Source of the DNA: Acidobacteriota bacterium
GTDB taxonomy: Bacteria; Acidobacteriota; Blastocatellia; Pyrinomonadales; Pyrinomonadaceae
Direction of reading: 5' to 3'
DNA length: 64,000 nucleotides
Assembly: GCA_019639175.1 (NCBI GenBank)
Contig: JAHBSK010000006.1
Span: 1 to 64,000, forward strand
Each line of letters begins with the position of its first letter. Position 1 is the first letter of the stretch. The notes beneath the pieces are model-generated. The model was given only the letters and a program-made list of their open reading frames with translations, made no database searches and was not told the DNA's origin. Positions 9,801-18,607 of this stretch are shown here, piece after piece. Both the position numbers and the translations under genes were made by a program.

Positions 9801-9931
9801 TCCGCGATCCTCCGGTCAGGGTCCAGTGCTGATCCAATTGAGCAAAGGGAAACACAAAAAAAGCAAAGTGAGACGAACTGCCAGAAGTAGTCGCGTTTTC
9901 TATCCTTTCTCCTTTCTAACGATCTTTTCAT
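6827..9931 (-). CDS. Beta-propeller sensor histidine kinase (Reg_prop / Y_Y_Y / HisKA_3)
   Basis: About 1,034 residues from the ATG at 9931; an ATG at 10012 would add 27 residues, and neither has a clear ribosome site. Order: basic N-terminus and signal/anchor helix (FWQFVSLCFFCVSLCSI); about 700 residues of two-component-regulator propeller repeats (QTADGYLWIGSARGLYRFDG and many variants); a Y_Y_Y domain (RFKYRLEGFDDIWRDAGTHR); one transmembrane helix (NWFLGLCVATLAFLALLG); HisKA_3 with phospho-accepting His in RIAQDLHDTLLQGF; and a GHKL ATPase with DNGRGIAPE and GHWGLTGMRERAE. The large periplasmic propeller probably senses a ligand and the cytoplasmic part phosphorylates a NarL-type regulator, most simply the one at 5577. 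Such hybrids are typical of Acidobacteriota and Bacteroidota. Confidence 0.93.
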   Translation of the reverse strand: MKRSLERRKDRKRDYFWQFVSLCFFCVSLCSIGSALDPDRRIAELNHTAWTAKDGAPSQISALAQTADGYLWIGSARGLYRFDGVDFEPYTPSADITLPGHNILALLATPDGGLWIAFRSSGLAFLKDGQLKIFSRAEELPKSEVFSLARDLDGRIWAGTLRGLALFDGVSWVEIGSNWNLPSQRVWSMFTDRDGTFWVAIGDTIVFLPRGSRSFQQTGISTIGVSQIAQGKDGRLWMAEWSKSLRTLPVGNREIAALNTEVRVEAYKLHFDRDDSLWMVAESYGVKRVRFPGRTLRQDSAEIESFSAQDGLTDNTAGNILEDREGNIWISSTKGLDRFSRSNFVPVSLPASYVGLTLLAGENGDVWVASKGRNPLLRISGKELIKESGPMEVASLYRDPAGIVWWGSSGGIWKQHKGRFEFFPQPVGSNDWFWEIFPADESGGLWTRLGDLGLVHFKDGTWNRSGRPPGLSDRLPSSSFKDRLGWIWLGYSNGDVCFVMDGKIQSLNSGNGVDIGNIKVIRGLGAQIWFGGETGLAFYSNGFLRTVNTVGDPFGSISGIVETADGALWLNGTHGIIYISSEEIRRLIDNIDYRVNYQLYNILDGMPGGPQMNFTVSTAIQASDGRIWFATDNGLTWIDPKQIKKNDLPPPVIVKSLTTDEKMYQLPEAMELPKGTENLRISYTALSLSVPERVRFKYRLEGFDDIWRDAGTHREAFFTNLGPGSYRFRVIASNNDGVWNEEGAILEFSILPMFYQTNWFLGLCVATLAFLALLGYRWRVRQVKWLLRLQFQERLAERTRIAQDLHDTLLQGFVSAKMQLFAEVRDLPPEIPKTDQLKSVYELLGQLIEEGRNTVRDLRASDHSEFTDFEKEFLKIGQGFESSKNVELRIFVGGTPRSLQLTIGRELLQIGHESLTNAFLHSCASAIEVEIEYGTTALRLLVRDNGRGIAPEILSAGRDGHWGLTGMRERAEKIKADIKILSRVNAGTEVVVSVPRRFAYKNAGSFSDWIRRWIPAKRRKGANEVVSRFRKGSG

Positions 9932-10236
9932 CCCTTTATTTTTCGCCAAATCGCTTTGCATCGAACCAACTTTGCCCATCGGAATGATGTCGTATTGAAA
10001 ATTGTCGAGCATCTCCTCGCCCTCACACGGGCGTATACGGAACCGCCTTTTCGGAAAAAACGAATCTTATCGTTAGTCCGATCCTTCAAACGATTCATTC
10101 GAAGCGTTAGAAAATATCAATCTCAGCCGTTCAATACCCTGAACTGCTCGGTACCTGCTGTACATTTCTTTTGATTTTACAACAGTTTCGAATATACAGA
10201 CGAAAGTCATACTGTTTAAGAGAAAACAGGCGGCGG

Positions 10237-11394
10237 ATGGGACGATGCAACACTGAGAGTACCGAAGAAATGACCGCTACCGGATACCGACGAGTCTCAA
10301 AAAAACTTCCGTGCGGCATTTGCGGAAAGCCAGACTGGTGCAGCACCACCGCGAGGGACACAATAGCATTTTGTGCCCGCTCTACTTGGAATGCGGATCG
10401 AGTGAGCCGGTACGGATGGGGAGTTTACTATAAAGACGGTTCGCGTTCAGGTTCCGATATCAGGTTCAGACGAAACCTCAACAATTTTCCTAAACAGAAG
10501 AAGGTCAAGCTCTCAAAAGCTCTCGCACCGCCTGAGATAAGAGATAAGGTATATCGAAAGCTCATAGGATTGTCACCCGCATTGTCCAACCACAAGATAG
10601 TAAACGGACGAGGCGGTTTGTTGGAAAGAGGTATAGAAGACCTCTCTCCCTATGGAAGTCTCCCGAGATCGGTAAATGAACGGCGGGTATTGGTTGAGCG
10701 GATCGTCGAAGCGCTGGCGAAGGAAGGAATTCTGTCTTTTGCGGGAGTACCGGGATTCTGGAGGGATGCGACCGGTCGGTGGCGCCTTTGGAGCAGGCAG
10801 GATTCCTTAGATGATCTGATGTTGATCCCGTTCATTGGATCTGACGGACTGATCCAGGCGTGCCAGATACGCTTCATGCGATATATCCCCGACAGATCAG
10901 GGCGTTATGTCTGGTTGTCGTCATTGAAGGAAAAGGACGGCTGTGGCCCCGGTGCTCCCTTGCATCACGCCGATCCACATTTGCAATCGGATAGGCCAGT
11001 TCTTGTTACGGAGGGAGCGCTGAAAGCCGCGACCGCCCAAAGGTTCTTATCCGACAGATACGTTGTTGGAAACAGCGGCGTTGCCACATCACATCGAGAG
11101 ATCGTTGACACCGCTCGCAGCAAGCCGCTTGAGATCGCATTCGACAATGACAGTTTCACAAATCCGCACGTTGCCCGGGCACTGGCCGCACTGATCCGGC
11201 AACGGAATGCGGATCAAAGATCATTTGCCTACGACGATGACGTTCGAGTCCTAACCTGGGACCTACGTATCAAGGGCATCGATGATGCATTGCTTATCGG
11301 AACTCCCCTGGAATACATCACCGTCGCGGAATGGCTAAAAGAGCTTAGCCCGGAGTGTCTCGAACAGGCGAAACAGCAACTGCCCGATAAGTAA
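10237..11394 (+). CDS. DUF3854/Toprim primase-like protein of a mobile element
   Basis: About 385 residues from ATG 10237; the frame is open from 10171 and ATG 10270 is also possible. An N-terminal Cys motif CGICGKPDWC ... FCAR (about residues 27-48) is zinc-finger-like. The C-terminal half has Toprim features: LVTEGALKAATA (catalytic-type Glu), IAFDNDSF (DxD) and GIDDALLIG. This is the DUF3854 arrangement found next to helicases and methylases on plasmids and ICEs and is thought to be a primase or primase-helicase accessory. It opens an uninterrupted plus-strand gene series and probably marks entry into the element. Confidence 0.75.
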   Translation: MGRCNTESTEEMTATGYRRVSKKLPCGICGKPDWCSTTARDTIAFCARSTWNADRVSRYGWGVYYKDGSRSGSDIRFRRNLNNFPKQKKVKLSKALAPPEIRDKVYRKLIGLSPALSNHKIVNGRGGLLERGIEDLSPYGSLPRSVNERRVLVERIVEALAKEGILSFAGVPGFWRDATGRWRLWSRQDSLDDLMLIPFIGSDGLIQACQIRFMRYIPDRSGRYVWLSSLKEKDGCGPGAPLHHADPHLQSDRPVLVTEGALKAATAQRFLSDRYVVGNSGVATSHREIVDTARSKPLEIAFDNDSFTNPHVARALAALIRQRNADQRSFAYDDDVRVLTWDLRIKGIDDALLIGTPLEYITVAEWLKELSPECLEQAKQQLPDK

Positions 11395-11418
11395 CGCGGG
11401 AAACAGGCGGTTGGCAAG

Positions 11419-12432
11419 ATGCAGAAATTCACTTCAAAGGCCAGTCCGATGAACGATCTCAAAAACCATATACCGCTCTCTTTGGTCGACCGGATCGGCT
11501 GCATCATAGATACGGAAGCAAAATCGATCACCAATCGCGATCTTCAGGAGTTCTGCAATGCCGAAGGGATAAACGGTTTCTCTATCGACCCGCACCTCTG
11601 TCATGAGATCGCGGAGACCGCACTGAACTTTCGAATATTGACAAGGTACGGAAAAGGGTTACTATCTTCCGCCAATCCTTCCGCTGCCTGTTCCGAGATA
11701 CTAAAATCCTTGCAAAAACGCTTGCCGACCCAATCGTGGCGAAGCGCAACCCAAGTCGCCTTTCAGCAGTTCTCCACTCCAGCCTCGATTGCATACCTTG
11801 CGGCGTATCTTTTGAATCTTAATGACAAGGATACGGTTCTCGAACCATCCTGCGGCACGGGCAGCTTAGCGGTATGGGCGTTGGCGGCGGGTTCGACGGT
11901 GATAAGCAACGAGATCGATCCGAGACGCCGTGAGCTTGCGTCTTTGGTTGGTCTCGACCCTACAGGCCATGACGCTGAGTTCATAGACGATCTGCTGCCG
12001 GAAAGCGTTGTCCCGAACGTGATCCTTGCCAACCCGCCATTCTCATCCAGCGGCGGTCGTGTCGAAAGGAACCAAAGCAAGTTTGGATTTCGTCATGTCG
12101 AATCAGCACTGAGACGGCTGGCTCCTGGCGGCAGGTTCGCGATCATCCTCGGCGAAAGCGGTTCTCTCAGAACTGTGTCCGGGAGAAGATTCTGGCAATC
12201 GCTGGAACCGAATGTTCATGTGAGTGCCGCAATCGAGTTGCCGGGCAGTGAGTATTACCGAAACGGCACAACGGTACGCGTCACGCTGTTGCTGGGCCGC
12301 AAGTCTTCAAACGACAAGTCGGGAGCGGCCGCAATGATCCGCGATCATACAAGTATTTCTGCTTCTTCTGTGGAAGACGCCTTCGATCAGGCATTTGCCA
12401 ACGGTCTGCGGTTCGGACCGACAATAAACTAA
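11419..12432 (+). CDS. N6-adenine-type DNA methyltransferase, partner of Strawberry-notch helicase
   Basis: 337 residues. SAM-binding motif I reads VLEPSCGTGSLAVWAL (about residue 139) and catalytic motif IV is NPPF (ILANPPFSSSGGR, about 197), so this is an amino-methyltransferase of the N-6 DNA methylase group. There is no separate target-recognition domain, and the first 110 residues are unlike classic modification enzymes. It is 20 bases upstream of the Strawberry-notch helicase. That pair recurs on plasmids and phages and recalls the methylase plus helicase make-up of the P1 DarB antirestriction protein. A role in protecting or marking element DNA is inference. Confidence 0.85.
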   Translation: MQKFTSKASPMNDLKNHIPLSLVDRIGCIIDTEAKSITNRDLQEFCNAEGINGFSIDPHLCHEIAETALNFRILTRYGKGLLSSANPSAACSEILKSLQKRLPTQSWRSATQVAFQQFSTPASIAYLAAYLLNLNDKDTVLEPSCGTGSLAVWALAAGSTVISNEIDPRRRELASLVGLDPTGHDAEFIDDLLPESVVPNVILANPPFSSSGGRVERNQSKFGFRHVESALRRLAPGGRFAIILGESGSLRTVSGRRFWQSLEPNVHVSAAIELPGSEYYRNGTTVRVTLLLGRKSSNDKSGAAAMIRDHTSISASSVEDAFDQAFANGLRFGPTIN

Positions 12433-12452
12433 ATCCCATAACTGAATAAACT

Positions 12453-15400
12453 ATGTTATCAAGTCATCAACAAATGACGGCGGGTACAGCCGCGCCTTTT
12501 TCAACTGCCGGCACAGCAACCGCTATGGCGGTTTCATCTCAGGCAGACGAGCCAAATACGGAAAATCAGATACCCGCCTACACTCCGCGATACATTGTCG
12601 GCGGTGCAGCCCATCCGGGGGTGATAGTCGAACCTCCAGGCCTCGCAAACGTCGAACCGCCTCCGATCCACTACCGACCCTCTTTGCCCAAAGAGTTTTC
12701 GGAAACCGGCAAACTTTCGGCAATACAGATCGAGCGTGTCATCTATGCCGGACAGGCTCACGGGCAAAGACTCGCGGACGGTTCGCGTGCAGGCATCAGC
12801 ATCGGCGACGGGACCGGCACGGGAAAGACCTCCACGCTCGCCGGAATAATCCTTGACAACTGGTTTCGGGGGAGACGACGGGCGGTCTGGTTCTCGGTGA
12901 AGTCCGATCTGATCGAGGCCGTATCGGATGAGTTCAAAAGGCTCGGTCTGGTTCCACCGATAAAGCTGATAAATGACTATCCGACCGATGGCGAGATCGA
13001 AATTGGCGACGGGATAGTGTTCTGCACATACCGCTCATTGATATCCCGTTCACGAACCGGCAAGCGTCGGATCGACCAAATAATCCGGTGGCTCGGAAGC
13101 GAGGGCGTTGTGATCTTTGATGAAGGCCACAAAGCAAAGTACGCCTTTGCGGATGACCGGGGAAAATCGACACAGACCGGAGCGGCGGTGCTTGAGATCC
13201 AGGACCCGGAAAAGTTTCCCGACTATCGAGTAGTTTATTCGTCAGCCACATCAGCCGGTGAGGTAAGACATCTTGCATACATGTCGCGGCTCGGGCTTTG
13301 GGGGTACGGCACGAATTTTCCATTGGGTTTCGAACAGTTCGCCGAGGAGATCGAATCCGGAGGTGTCGGTGCTCTTGAAATGGTCTGCCGTGATCTCAAA
13401 GCAATGGGCCGATATCTCTGCGGAAACCTGAGCATGGGGACAGATCCGAAGTCGGGTCTTGCCGTCGAATTCCGCGAAGTGACTCATTGGCTGACGCCCG
13501 CCCAGCGCCGGATGTACGACGCGATGGCTGCCGGCTGGCAGGAAGTCTTTCGCAACATCCATCGTGCCCTTGATCTGACCAACTCCGGCAAGGCGACGCG
13601 AGCTCAAGCAACTAATCAGTTCTGGGCGGAACACCAACGGTGTTTTCGTAACCTGATTACAGCCTTCAAAGTTCCAACACTGATACGTGAGATCGAAGAA
13701 GCGTTGGGTCAAAGGCAGTCTGTTGTCGTCTCCATAACCGGAACCGGCGAGAGCCAGACGAAGAAACAGATAGAACGCGCCGCCGATCAGGAAGAAGCCA
13801 TCGACAGCCTCGATTTCAGTCCTCGCGAGACACTGACAAGACTTGTCGCACAATGTTTTCCGACAGCTTGCTTTCAGGAACGCACCAATCCGTACAGCGG
13901 AACCGTCGAACATATCCCTGTTCTCGATGCAGATGGCAATCAGGTCGAAAGCCGGGCGGCCTTGCAGCTGCGGGACGAGCTAATGGATAAGCTCTCCGTT
14001 CTTGAAGTTCCCGAACACCCGCTCGATCAGCTTGTGAATTACTTCGGCGTGGAAAACGTGGCGGAGATGACGGGCCGAAAGAAACGTCTCATCCGGACGA
14101 CAAATGGAACCCTCGAATATCGCCCCCGCCAGCTTCCCGGCGTTCCGTCGAAACTGATAAATCTGCACGAGAAGAATGCCTTTCAAAATGGAGATAAAAG
14201 AGTTGCCATTATGTCGGAAGTGGCGTCAACCGGTGACAGCCTCCACGCCGGGGAACAGGTCGGCAACAAACAGCGGCGGCTTCATATTGCAGCCGAATTG
14301 AAGTGGTCGGCCGATAAGCAGATCCAGGATTTCGGGCGAACGAACCGCACGGCTCAGGTTTTTCCGCCGATCTATATGCTTGTTTTCACAGAACTCGGAG
14401 GTGAGAAAAGATTCTCGGCGACGATCGCCCGCAGGCTTGCGAACATGGGAGCTCTCACAAAAGGAGATAGAAAAGCGGAGAAAGCAGGGAATCTGGACAA
14501 ATACAACCTCGAATCGAAAGAGGGCAGATCGGCGCTGAACCTCGTGCTTACAAATATTATGCGCGGTGTTGAGATCGCGGGAATTGAAGATCCAAAACAG
14601 GCGTTGCGGGATATGGGACTTGCGAAAACTTTGGATGGGATTGAACAAGTTCCGGACTCCGATAAGACGAATATCCCGCGCTTCCTGAATAGACTCCTTT
14701 CGCTCGAAGTTGACCGGCAGAATGCCTTGTTCGATTATTTCTATGAAACTTTCCTTGAAACTCTCGAATATCTAAAACAAAGCGGAAAACTCGATGACGG
14801 CATGGAGGATCTGAAGGCTATGTCTGTCAAGATCGCCGAGTCTCCGCAAGTTCTGCACGCCGATGCTCTTACATCGGCGAAGACAGTCTATTACAAGCTG
14901 GAGCTGAAAGTAGCAACGAAACCCTTGAAGTACGCCGAGCTAACCGAAAGCGGGGTTCATCAATTCTTCCAGGATCGGCGTGACGGTTCGTTCGTCGCTG
15001 TTCGTTCCACGCTGGCCCATACCGATGCCGAGACGGGCGAGAGATACCAGATGTTCTCTATCTCGAAACCCGCTGGACGAAATCTCTCTTATATTCGTGA
15101 AAGTGAGTTGAATCAGAAGTACAAGATAGTCCCAAAAGGAAAGGCCGAAAAATGGTGGATCGAAGAAGAAAGCAGGATCCCATCGTTCGAAGACAAAACG
15201 GTTCATCTTCTCAGTGGCGCATTGCTTCCGATCTGGAAATATCTGAAAACTCTGAGTCAGGATGCTCTCAATATCGTCAGAACTACTATGGATGACGGGA
15301 CGAGGCTCGTCGGTGTCAGGATATCCGAAGAATGGCTTCGTGATCTTTTTGTTCACTTTGGACTGCGTTCCGACATTCCTTCCACCGCACCGGAAGTGCT

Positions 15401-15827
15401 TCGGATGCTCGATTTTGAAAAGAATACAGTGAATCTTATCGGGGATATATCGATCAGAACCACAAGATTTCAGGGAACGCCCCTTACCGAAGTATGCCCC
15501 TCGACCGTTGAGCAGATCCGTGAGCTTCGCGGCATGGGTCTTGTCAATATAGTGCACCACGGCAAACAGAGGTTCTTCCTGCCGCAGGAGGCTCTGTTGC
15601 AGGCTTTGGAAAGAATCCTCACTCTCTATCCACCGGAATCAACCGATATCAGTTTCCTGCCGGAAATAGATCGAAGCGTGGCGATGCTTGAACAAAATGA
15701 ACCGGTGAGTCTCCCGGAGTGGCTGATCGAACCTGAAGCGGAATCTGTGAACACCCTTACAGAGTTCGCCAACAAGCCTGGCGATAAAAATGACCGGCCA
15801 GCGGTAAACGCTCTCTTCGAAATGTGA
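12453..15827 (+). CDS. Strawberry-notch family SF2 helicase/NTPase
   Basis: 1,124 residues. An N-terminal DEAD/SNF2-like ATPase core has Walker A GDGTGTGKTS (Lys125) and a DEGH box in VVIFDEGHKAKYAF, followed by the S/T/A motif VVYSSATSAG. The Strawberry-notch C-terminal helicase domain (about residues 575-720) shows VAIMSEVASTGDSLHA and QIQDFGRTNRTAQV, the Q-x-x-GRxxR motif VI. The last 350 residues are poorly conserved. Bacterial SNO proteins occur on phages, plasmids and symbiotic islands, usually beside a methylase as here. They are proposed to remodel or protect DNA, but the biochemistry is not settled. No good ribosome site precedes the ATG. Confidence 0.9.
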   Translation: MLSSHQQMTAGTAAPFSTAGTATAMAVSSQADEPNTENQIPAYTPRYIVGGAAHPGVIVEPPGLANVEPPPIHYRPSLPKEFSETGKLSAIQIERVIYAGQAHGQRLADGSRAGISIGDGTGTGKTSTLAGIILDNWFRGRRRAVWFSVKSDLIEAVSDEFKRLGLVPPIKLINDYPTDGEIEIGDGIVFCTYRSLISRSRTGKRRIDQIIRWLGSEGVVIFDEGHKAKYAFADDRGKSTQTGAAVLEIQDPEKFPDYRVVYSSATSAGEVRHLAYMSRLGLWGYGTNFPLGFEQFAEEIESGGVGALEMVCRDLKAMGRYLCGNLSMGTDPKSGLAVEFREVTHWLTPAQRRMYDAMAAGWQEVFRNIHRALDLTNSGKATRAQATNQFWAEHQRCFRNLITAFKVPTLIREIEEALGQRQSVVVSITGTGESQTKKQIERAADQEEAIDSLDFSPRETLTRLVAQCFPTACFQERTNPYSGTVEHIPVLDADGNQVESRAALQLRDELMDKLSVLEVPEHPLDQLVNYFGVENVAEMTGRKKRLIRTTNGTLEYRPRQLPGVPSKLINLHEKNAFQNGDKRVAIMSEVASTGDSLHAGEQVGNKQRRLHIAAELKWSADKQIQDFGRTNRTAQVFPPIYMLVFTELGGEKRFSATIARRLANMGALTKGDRKAEKAGNLDKYNLESKEGRSALNLVLTNIMRGVEIAGIEDPKQALRDMGLAKTLDGIEQVPDSDKTNIPRFLNRLLSLEVDRQNALFDYFYETFLETLEYLKQSGKLDDGMEDLKAMSVKIAESPQVLHADALTSAKTVYYKLELKVATKPLKYAELTESGVHQFFQDRRDGSFVAVRSTLAHTDAETGERYQMFSISKPAGRNLSYIRESELNQKYKIVPKGKAEKWWIEEESRIPSFEDKTVHLLSGALLPIWKYLKTLSQDALNIVRTTMDDGTRLVGVRISEEWLRDLFVHFGLRSDIPSTAPEVLRMLDFEKNTVNLIGDISIRTTRFQGTPLTEVCPSTVEQIRELRGMGLVNIVHHGKQRFFLPQEALLQALERILTLYPPESTDISFLPEIDRSVAMLEQNEPVSLPEWLIEPEAESVNTLTEFANKPGDKNDRPAVNALFEM

Positions 15828-15887
15828 AGGGTTTTTAAGGAGCGGAGGTCCTTCACGATCCGAACGAACTCCGTTGTCAGTTGACAA
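15824..15887. repeat. Two inverted repeats after the helicase gene
   Basis: GTGAAGG (15824-15830) pairs with CCTTCAC (15850-15856) around a 19-base loop, overlapping the helicase stop codon; there is no T-run, so it is at best a weak terminator. A tight palindrome TTGTCA-GT-TGACAA lies at 15874-15887, in front of the sigma-54 activator gene, and could be an operator. The rest of 15888-16093 shows no gene I can support. Confidence 0.4.
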
Positions 15888-16093
15888 TAACTTCCTCGAA
15901 CGTACAGCCCTTACTCTGTTGCTTTAAGAAAATAGTTCTTTCAAGTGTAACAACTCCTTCTAATACAGGTTTGTAGATATGTAGGCTGAAATATCGAATG
16001 GTGGATCGGGTTTTCCAACATGGAAGAGCCAGTCTCAATAACCGAAACAGCACTGCACTTGTAAATAATATGTACGGGGGGAGAATCTACTTT

Positions 16094-17170
16094 ATGGCCC
16101 ATAAATATACTGTTGGCGAGCCTTGCAAGAGGTCGTCGATCCTGGAAGAAAAGATAGATCTGTATGCCAGAGTTCCGCATTATGTTCTTATAACCGGCGA
16201 GAGGGGTACCGGGAAAACAACTCTCGCCAAAAAGCTCCATGAAATGAGTCCCAGATCACTGAAGGAGTTTGTCAGCGTAAATTGCGCGAGCTTTACGGCT
16301 GAGCTTCTCGAATCCGAGCTATTCGGATACGAGAAGGGAGCATTCACGGGGGCGAACGCCGCAAAGTCGGGGCTGTTCGAGACGGCTGCCGGCGGAACTC
16401 TTTTTCTCGATGAGGTCGGCGAACTGTCGTTGGCTCTCCAGGCCAAGCTCCTGAAAGCCGTCGAGGAAAAACGCATCCGTCGTGTCGGCGGCAATCGGGA
16501 GCGGGACATAGATGTAAGGATAATCGCAGCGACCTCCAGAAACTTAAGCGCGATGGTTCATGAGGGAGCCTTCAGGGCCGACCTGTTTGACCGTCTGAAC
16601 ATACTTCAGCTTGAGACGATCCCTCTACGCTTTCAGCAGGAGCGGATCCGGGACTTATTTCTCCATCAGATGATCAAGGAAAGCTCCGCAGTAGGCAGGA
16701 AAAGCCCTTTTGTTATTGATGACGAGGCTCTTGCTGCCATTGAGCTTCTTGAATGGCGCGGCAACTATCGTGAGCTTAAGAACTTTGCGGCCCGCCTTGC
16801 AGTTCAAGCTTTTGACTCCCGCTCTATCACAGAGGAACTGGTCTTATATGTCGCCGGGAGCGGACACGGCAACTCAGAAGTTTCCAACTCCTTCATTGCA
16901 CAGGGCATTCATCTGCACCGGCCGAACATCGTGACTGTGACCCTGGATGCCGACACGGACGATCTCGATAGTGTTTATGTAAAGGCGGCCGCCACGTTCA
17001 TTGAACACGCACTCAAAAGATCCCGGGGCAATTTGCGAAAAGCCGCACGTTCGATGGGAACAACACATTCGACGATTTCGCGGATCCTGAAGAAACGTGA
17101 GGAAAGCATCAAGAACGATCTTTATTCTCCGGTCGAGATCGAGAATGCAGCTTACTCCGTCGCAGCCTGA
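16094..17170 (+). CDS. Sigma-54 interacting AAA+ transcription activator without input domain
   Basis: About 358 residues from ATG 16094, which follows a purine-rich GGGGGGAGA; the frame is open upstream to 15998. Nearly the whole protein is the AAA+ core: Walker [10 protein letters not shown], the sigma-54-contacting GAFTGA loop ([15 protein letters not shown]), Walker [13 protein letters not shown], and [19 protein letters not shown]. The C-terminus is a Fis-type helix-turn-helix ([28 protein letters not shown]). No receiver, GAF or PAS domain precedes the core, so activity must be controlled by abundance or by another protein. It stands directly upstream of the PRTRC cassette, with a candidate sigma-54 promoter in between, and is the obvious activator of that cassette. 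Confidence 0.9.
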   Translation: MAHKYTVGEPCKRSSILEEKIDLYARVPHYVLITGERGTGKTTLAKKLHEMSPRSLKEFVSVNCASFTAELLESELFGYEKGAFTGANAAKSGLFETAAGGTLFLDEVGELSLALQAKLLKAVEEKRIRRVGGNRERDIDVRIIAATSRNLSAMVHEGAFRADLFDRLNILQLETIPLRFQQERIRDLFLHQMIKESSAVGRKSPFVIDDEALAAIELLEWRGNYRELKNFAARLAVQAFDSRSITEELVLYVAGSGHGNSEVSNSFIAQGIHLHRPNIVTVTLDADTDDLDSVYVKAAATFIEHALKRSRGNLRKAARSMGTTHSTISRILKKREESIKNDLYSPVEIENAAYSVAA

Positions 17171-17204
17171 ACCCTAGATTTCAGCAGGACTCCTTCTAAA
17201 GAAG

Positions 17205-17297
17205 CTGTCTATGATCTTTCGATGTATGTGTTTTGCAGACATCAGTAAAGCATAGACAGTTTTCTTCTTACCCGATTACACCTGATCTTACCCGATT
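17205..17297 (+). promoter_or_regulatory. Inverted and direct repeats upstream of the PRTRC cassette
   Basis: CTGTCTATG (17205-17213) and CATAGACAG (17251-17259) are perfect inverted copies 37 bases apart. The direct repeat CTTACCCGATT occurs at 17268-17278 and again at 17287-17297, 19 bases start to start. They lie between the sigma-54 activator gene and the candidate -24/-12 site at 17325, the place where an activator binding site would be expected. The inverted pair could instead be a terminator stem for the activator gene, since a T-rich stretch follows. Confidence 0.45.
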
Positions 17298-17324
17298 CTC
17301 TGTCGTCCTAGCTGCTTCGAAAAG

Positions 17325-17340
17325 TGGTGCGATTACAGCC
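17325..17340 (+). promoter_or_regulatory. Candidate sigma-54 (-24/-12) promoter
   Basis: TGGTGCGATTACAGCC has the invariant GG (17326-17327) and GC (17338-17339) with the required ten bases between them and a central CG as in the consensus TGGCACG-N4-TTGC. The -12 TT is not conserved. Transcription would start near 17351, about 60 bases before the first PRTRC gene. Support comes mainly from position beside a sigma-54 activator. Confidence 0.35.
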
Positions 17341-17410
17341 CGCTTACGCCAAAGCACTCCGCGAATCTCGGTCGGACACCGAAAAAACAGGCGGAAGGCA
17401 GGAGGGTGGA

Positions 17411-18577
17411 GTGAACAAAAATATGCAAATCTTGAATCGCGGTTCGTTCGTACCCCTCGAAAATCGGGAAAAGATCGACCACCTTATCTATACTGCCAGA
17501 GAGATGGCAACGGAAATGAGCCGGGACGAGGGATTTCAGAACAAGAGCCAGACCAATCATCAACTCGGACTCGAAGTTTGGACAGGTTCCGAATATGTCT
17601 GCCGGGCGCATGAGGAAGCGAATATCCGGAATCTCTTTCTGAGCAAGTTCCTTGAACGGCTTCGTGAGATCGAAAAGGAAAGCAGTATGCAGGCAAATAC
17701 CGCCCCTTCCACCACGATGCCGGTTTTTACCGCGCCGGTTCAGCTTCCAGCCTCCGCACCTGTTTCATTACCGCCGCCGACACCGCAAACCGCACCGGAG
17801 CCGCCGCCCCAAACTGCTGGTCAGGATAAGTATCTCGGCGTCGTTCAAGGGGATGACCAAAGCCATATCCCATCTTACGCTGACGAGTGCTTACCCGGTT
17901 ACGATGCCCACATCGAGGCAATAGTGGATAGGCTTGATGATGAACATTCGGAACCAGAAGCGGATCAGGTTTCCGAGCCGATCAACATTGAATCGGCACT
18001 ACCTGAAATCACTGCCGCAGATGATGCGTCTGTTGAGGAAACAACACAGATTCATCCGGTCAACGTTGAGCAAAACGCTTCTGTTGAGACTACCGCCAGA
18101 GAAGTTCAGACAGAAGAAGTTCTAACCGACGCTGCTGAAACCGTTGAGTCGGTGGCAATCGAGCCTCTTGTCATTGCAGAGAAGGAGCCGTATAACTTCG
18201 ACGGCTGCACGGTAACAGCGGTAGTTCAGCTTCTTCCCGAAGCAGAAGGTGTGAGGAAGTGCGTCGTGAGCGTACGAACGCACGATTTCACTCCACGGGT
18301 CGCTATAGTCGATGTGACAGCCGCTGAGGTTCCGAATCAGATCTCTGGTACTTTGGGAAGTATGTTTGAGCAATACAGAAATGAGCTGCCGGCAAGGGCC
18401 GCGGATAAAATGAAGAAGGAAAAACCGGCAGCGAAGAAGCAGGCTAAATCCGCAACAAAGACCGCGAAGCCTGCGTCCGCTCAAACAAAGGCGACGACGA
18501 CCTCCGAACCGGCAGCAGCCGCCTCGACGCCGACGGCTTCAACTGATCAAAGCCAGCAGGGGCTTTTCGCATCATAG
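17411..18577 (+). CDS. PRTRC system protein E, long form
   Basis: 388 residues from GTG 17411, which has GGAGG five bases upstream; the frame is open further upstream but without a site. Three parts: an unknown N-terminal domain of about 95 residues (LNRGSFVPLENREKIDHLIY...); a 170-residue Pro/Ala/Glu-rich linker that looks disordered; and a C-terminal segment (about 270-330, YNFDGCTVTAVVQLLPEAEG ... ALIVDVTAAEV-like strands) followed by a Lys/Ala-rich tail. The last part and its place before protein C match PRTRC protein E. The linker makes it much longer than the family norm of roughly 150-200 residues. Assignment is by resemblance plus gene order. Confidence 0.6.
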   Translation: MNKNMQILNRGSFVPLENREKIDHLIYTAREMATEMSRDEGFQNKSQTNHQLGLEVWTGSEYVCRAHEEANIRNLFLSKFLERLREIEKESSMQANTAPSTTMPVFTAPVQLPASAPVSLPPPTPQTAPEPPPQTAGQDKYLGVVQGDDQSHIPSYADECLPGYDAHIEAIVDRLDDEHSEPEADQVSEPINIESALPEITAADDASVEETTQIHPVNVEQNASVETTAREVQTEEVLTDAAETVESVAIEPLVIAEKEPYNFDGCTVTAVVQLLPEAEGVRKCVVSVRTHDFTPRVAIVDVTAAEVPNQISGTLGSMFEQYRNELPARAADKMKKEKPAAKKQAKSATKTAKPASAQTKATTTSEPAAAASTPTASTDQSQQGLFAS

Positions 18578-18607
18578 GCAACCGGCAAATTTTCAGGAGA
18601 AACATTT

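Noticed and set aside
13251..13913. Minus-strand frame of 220 codons
   Set aside because: Antisense of the Strawberry-notch helicase core; no ribosome site or domain.
14940..15560. Minus-strand frame of 206 codons
   Set aside because: Antisense of the helicase C-terminal part, same codon-bias shadow effect.
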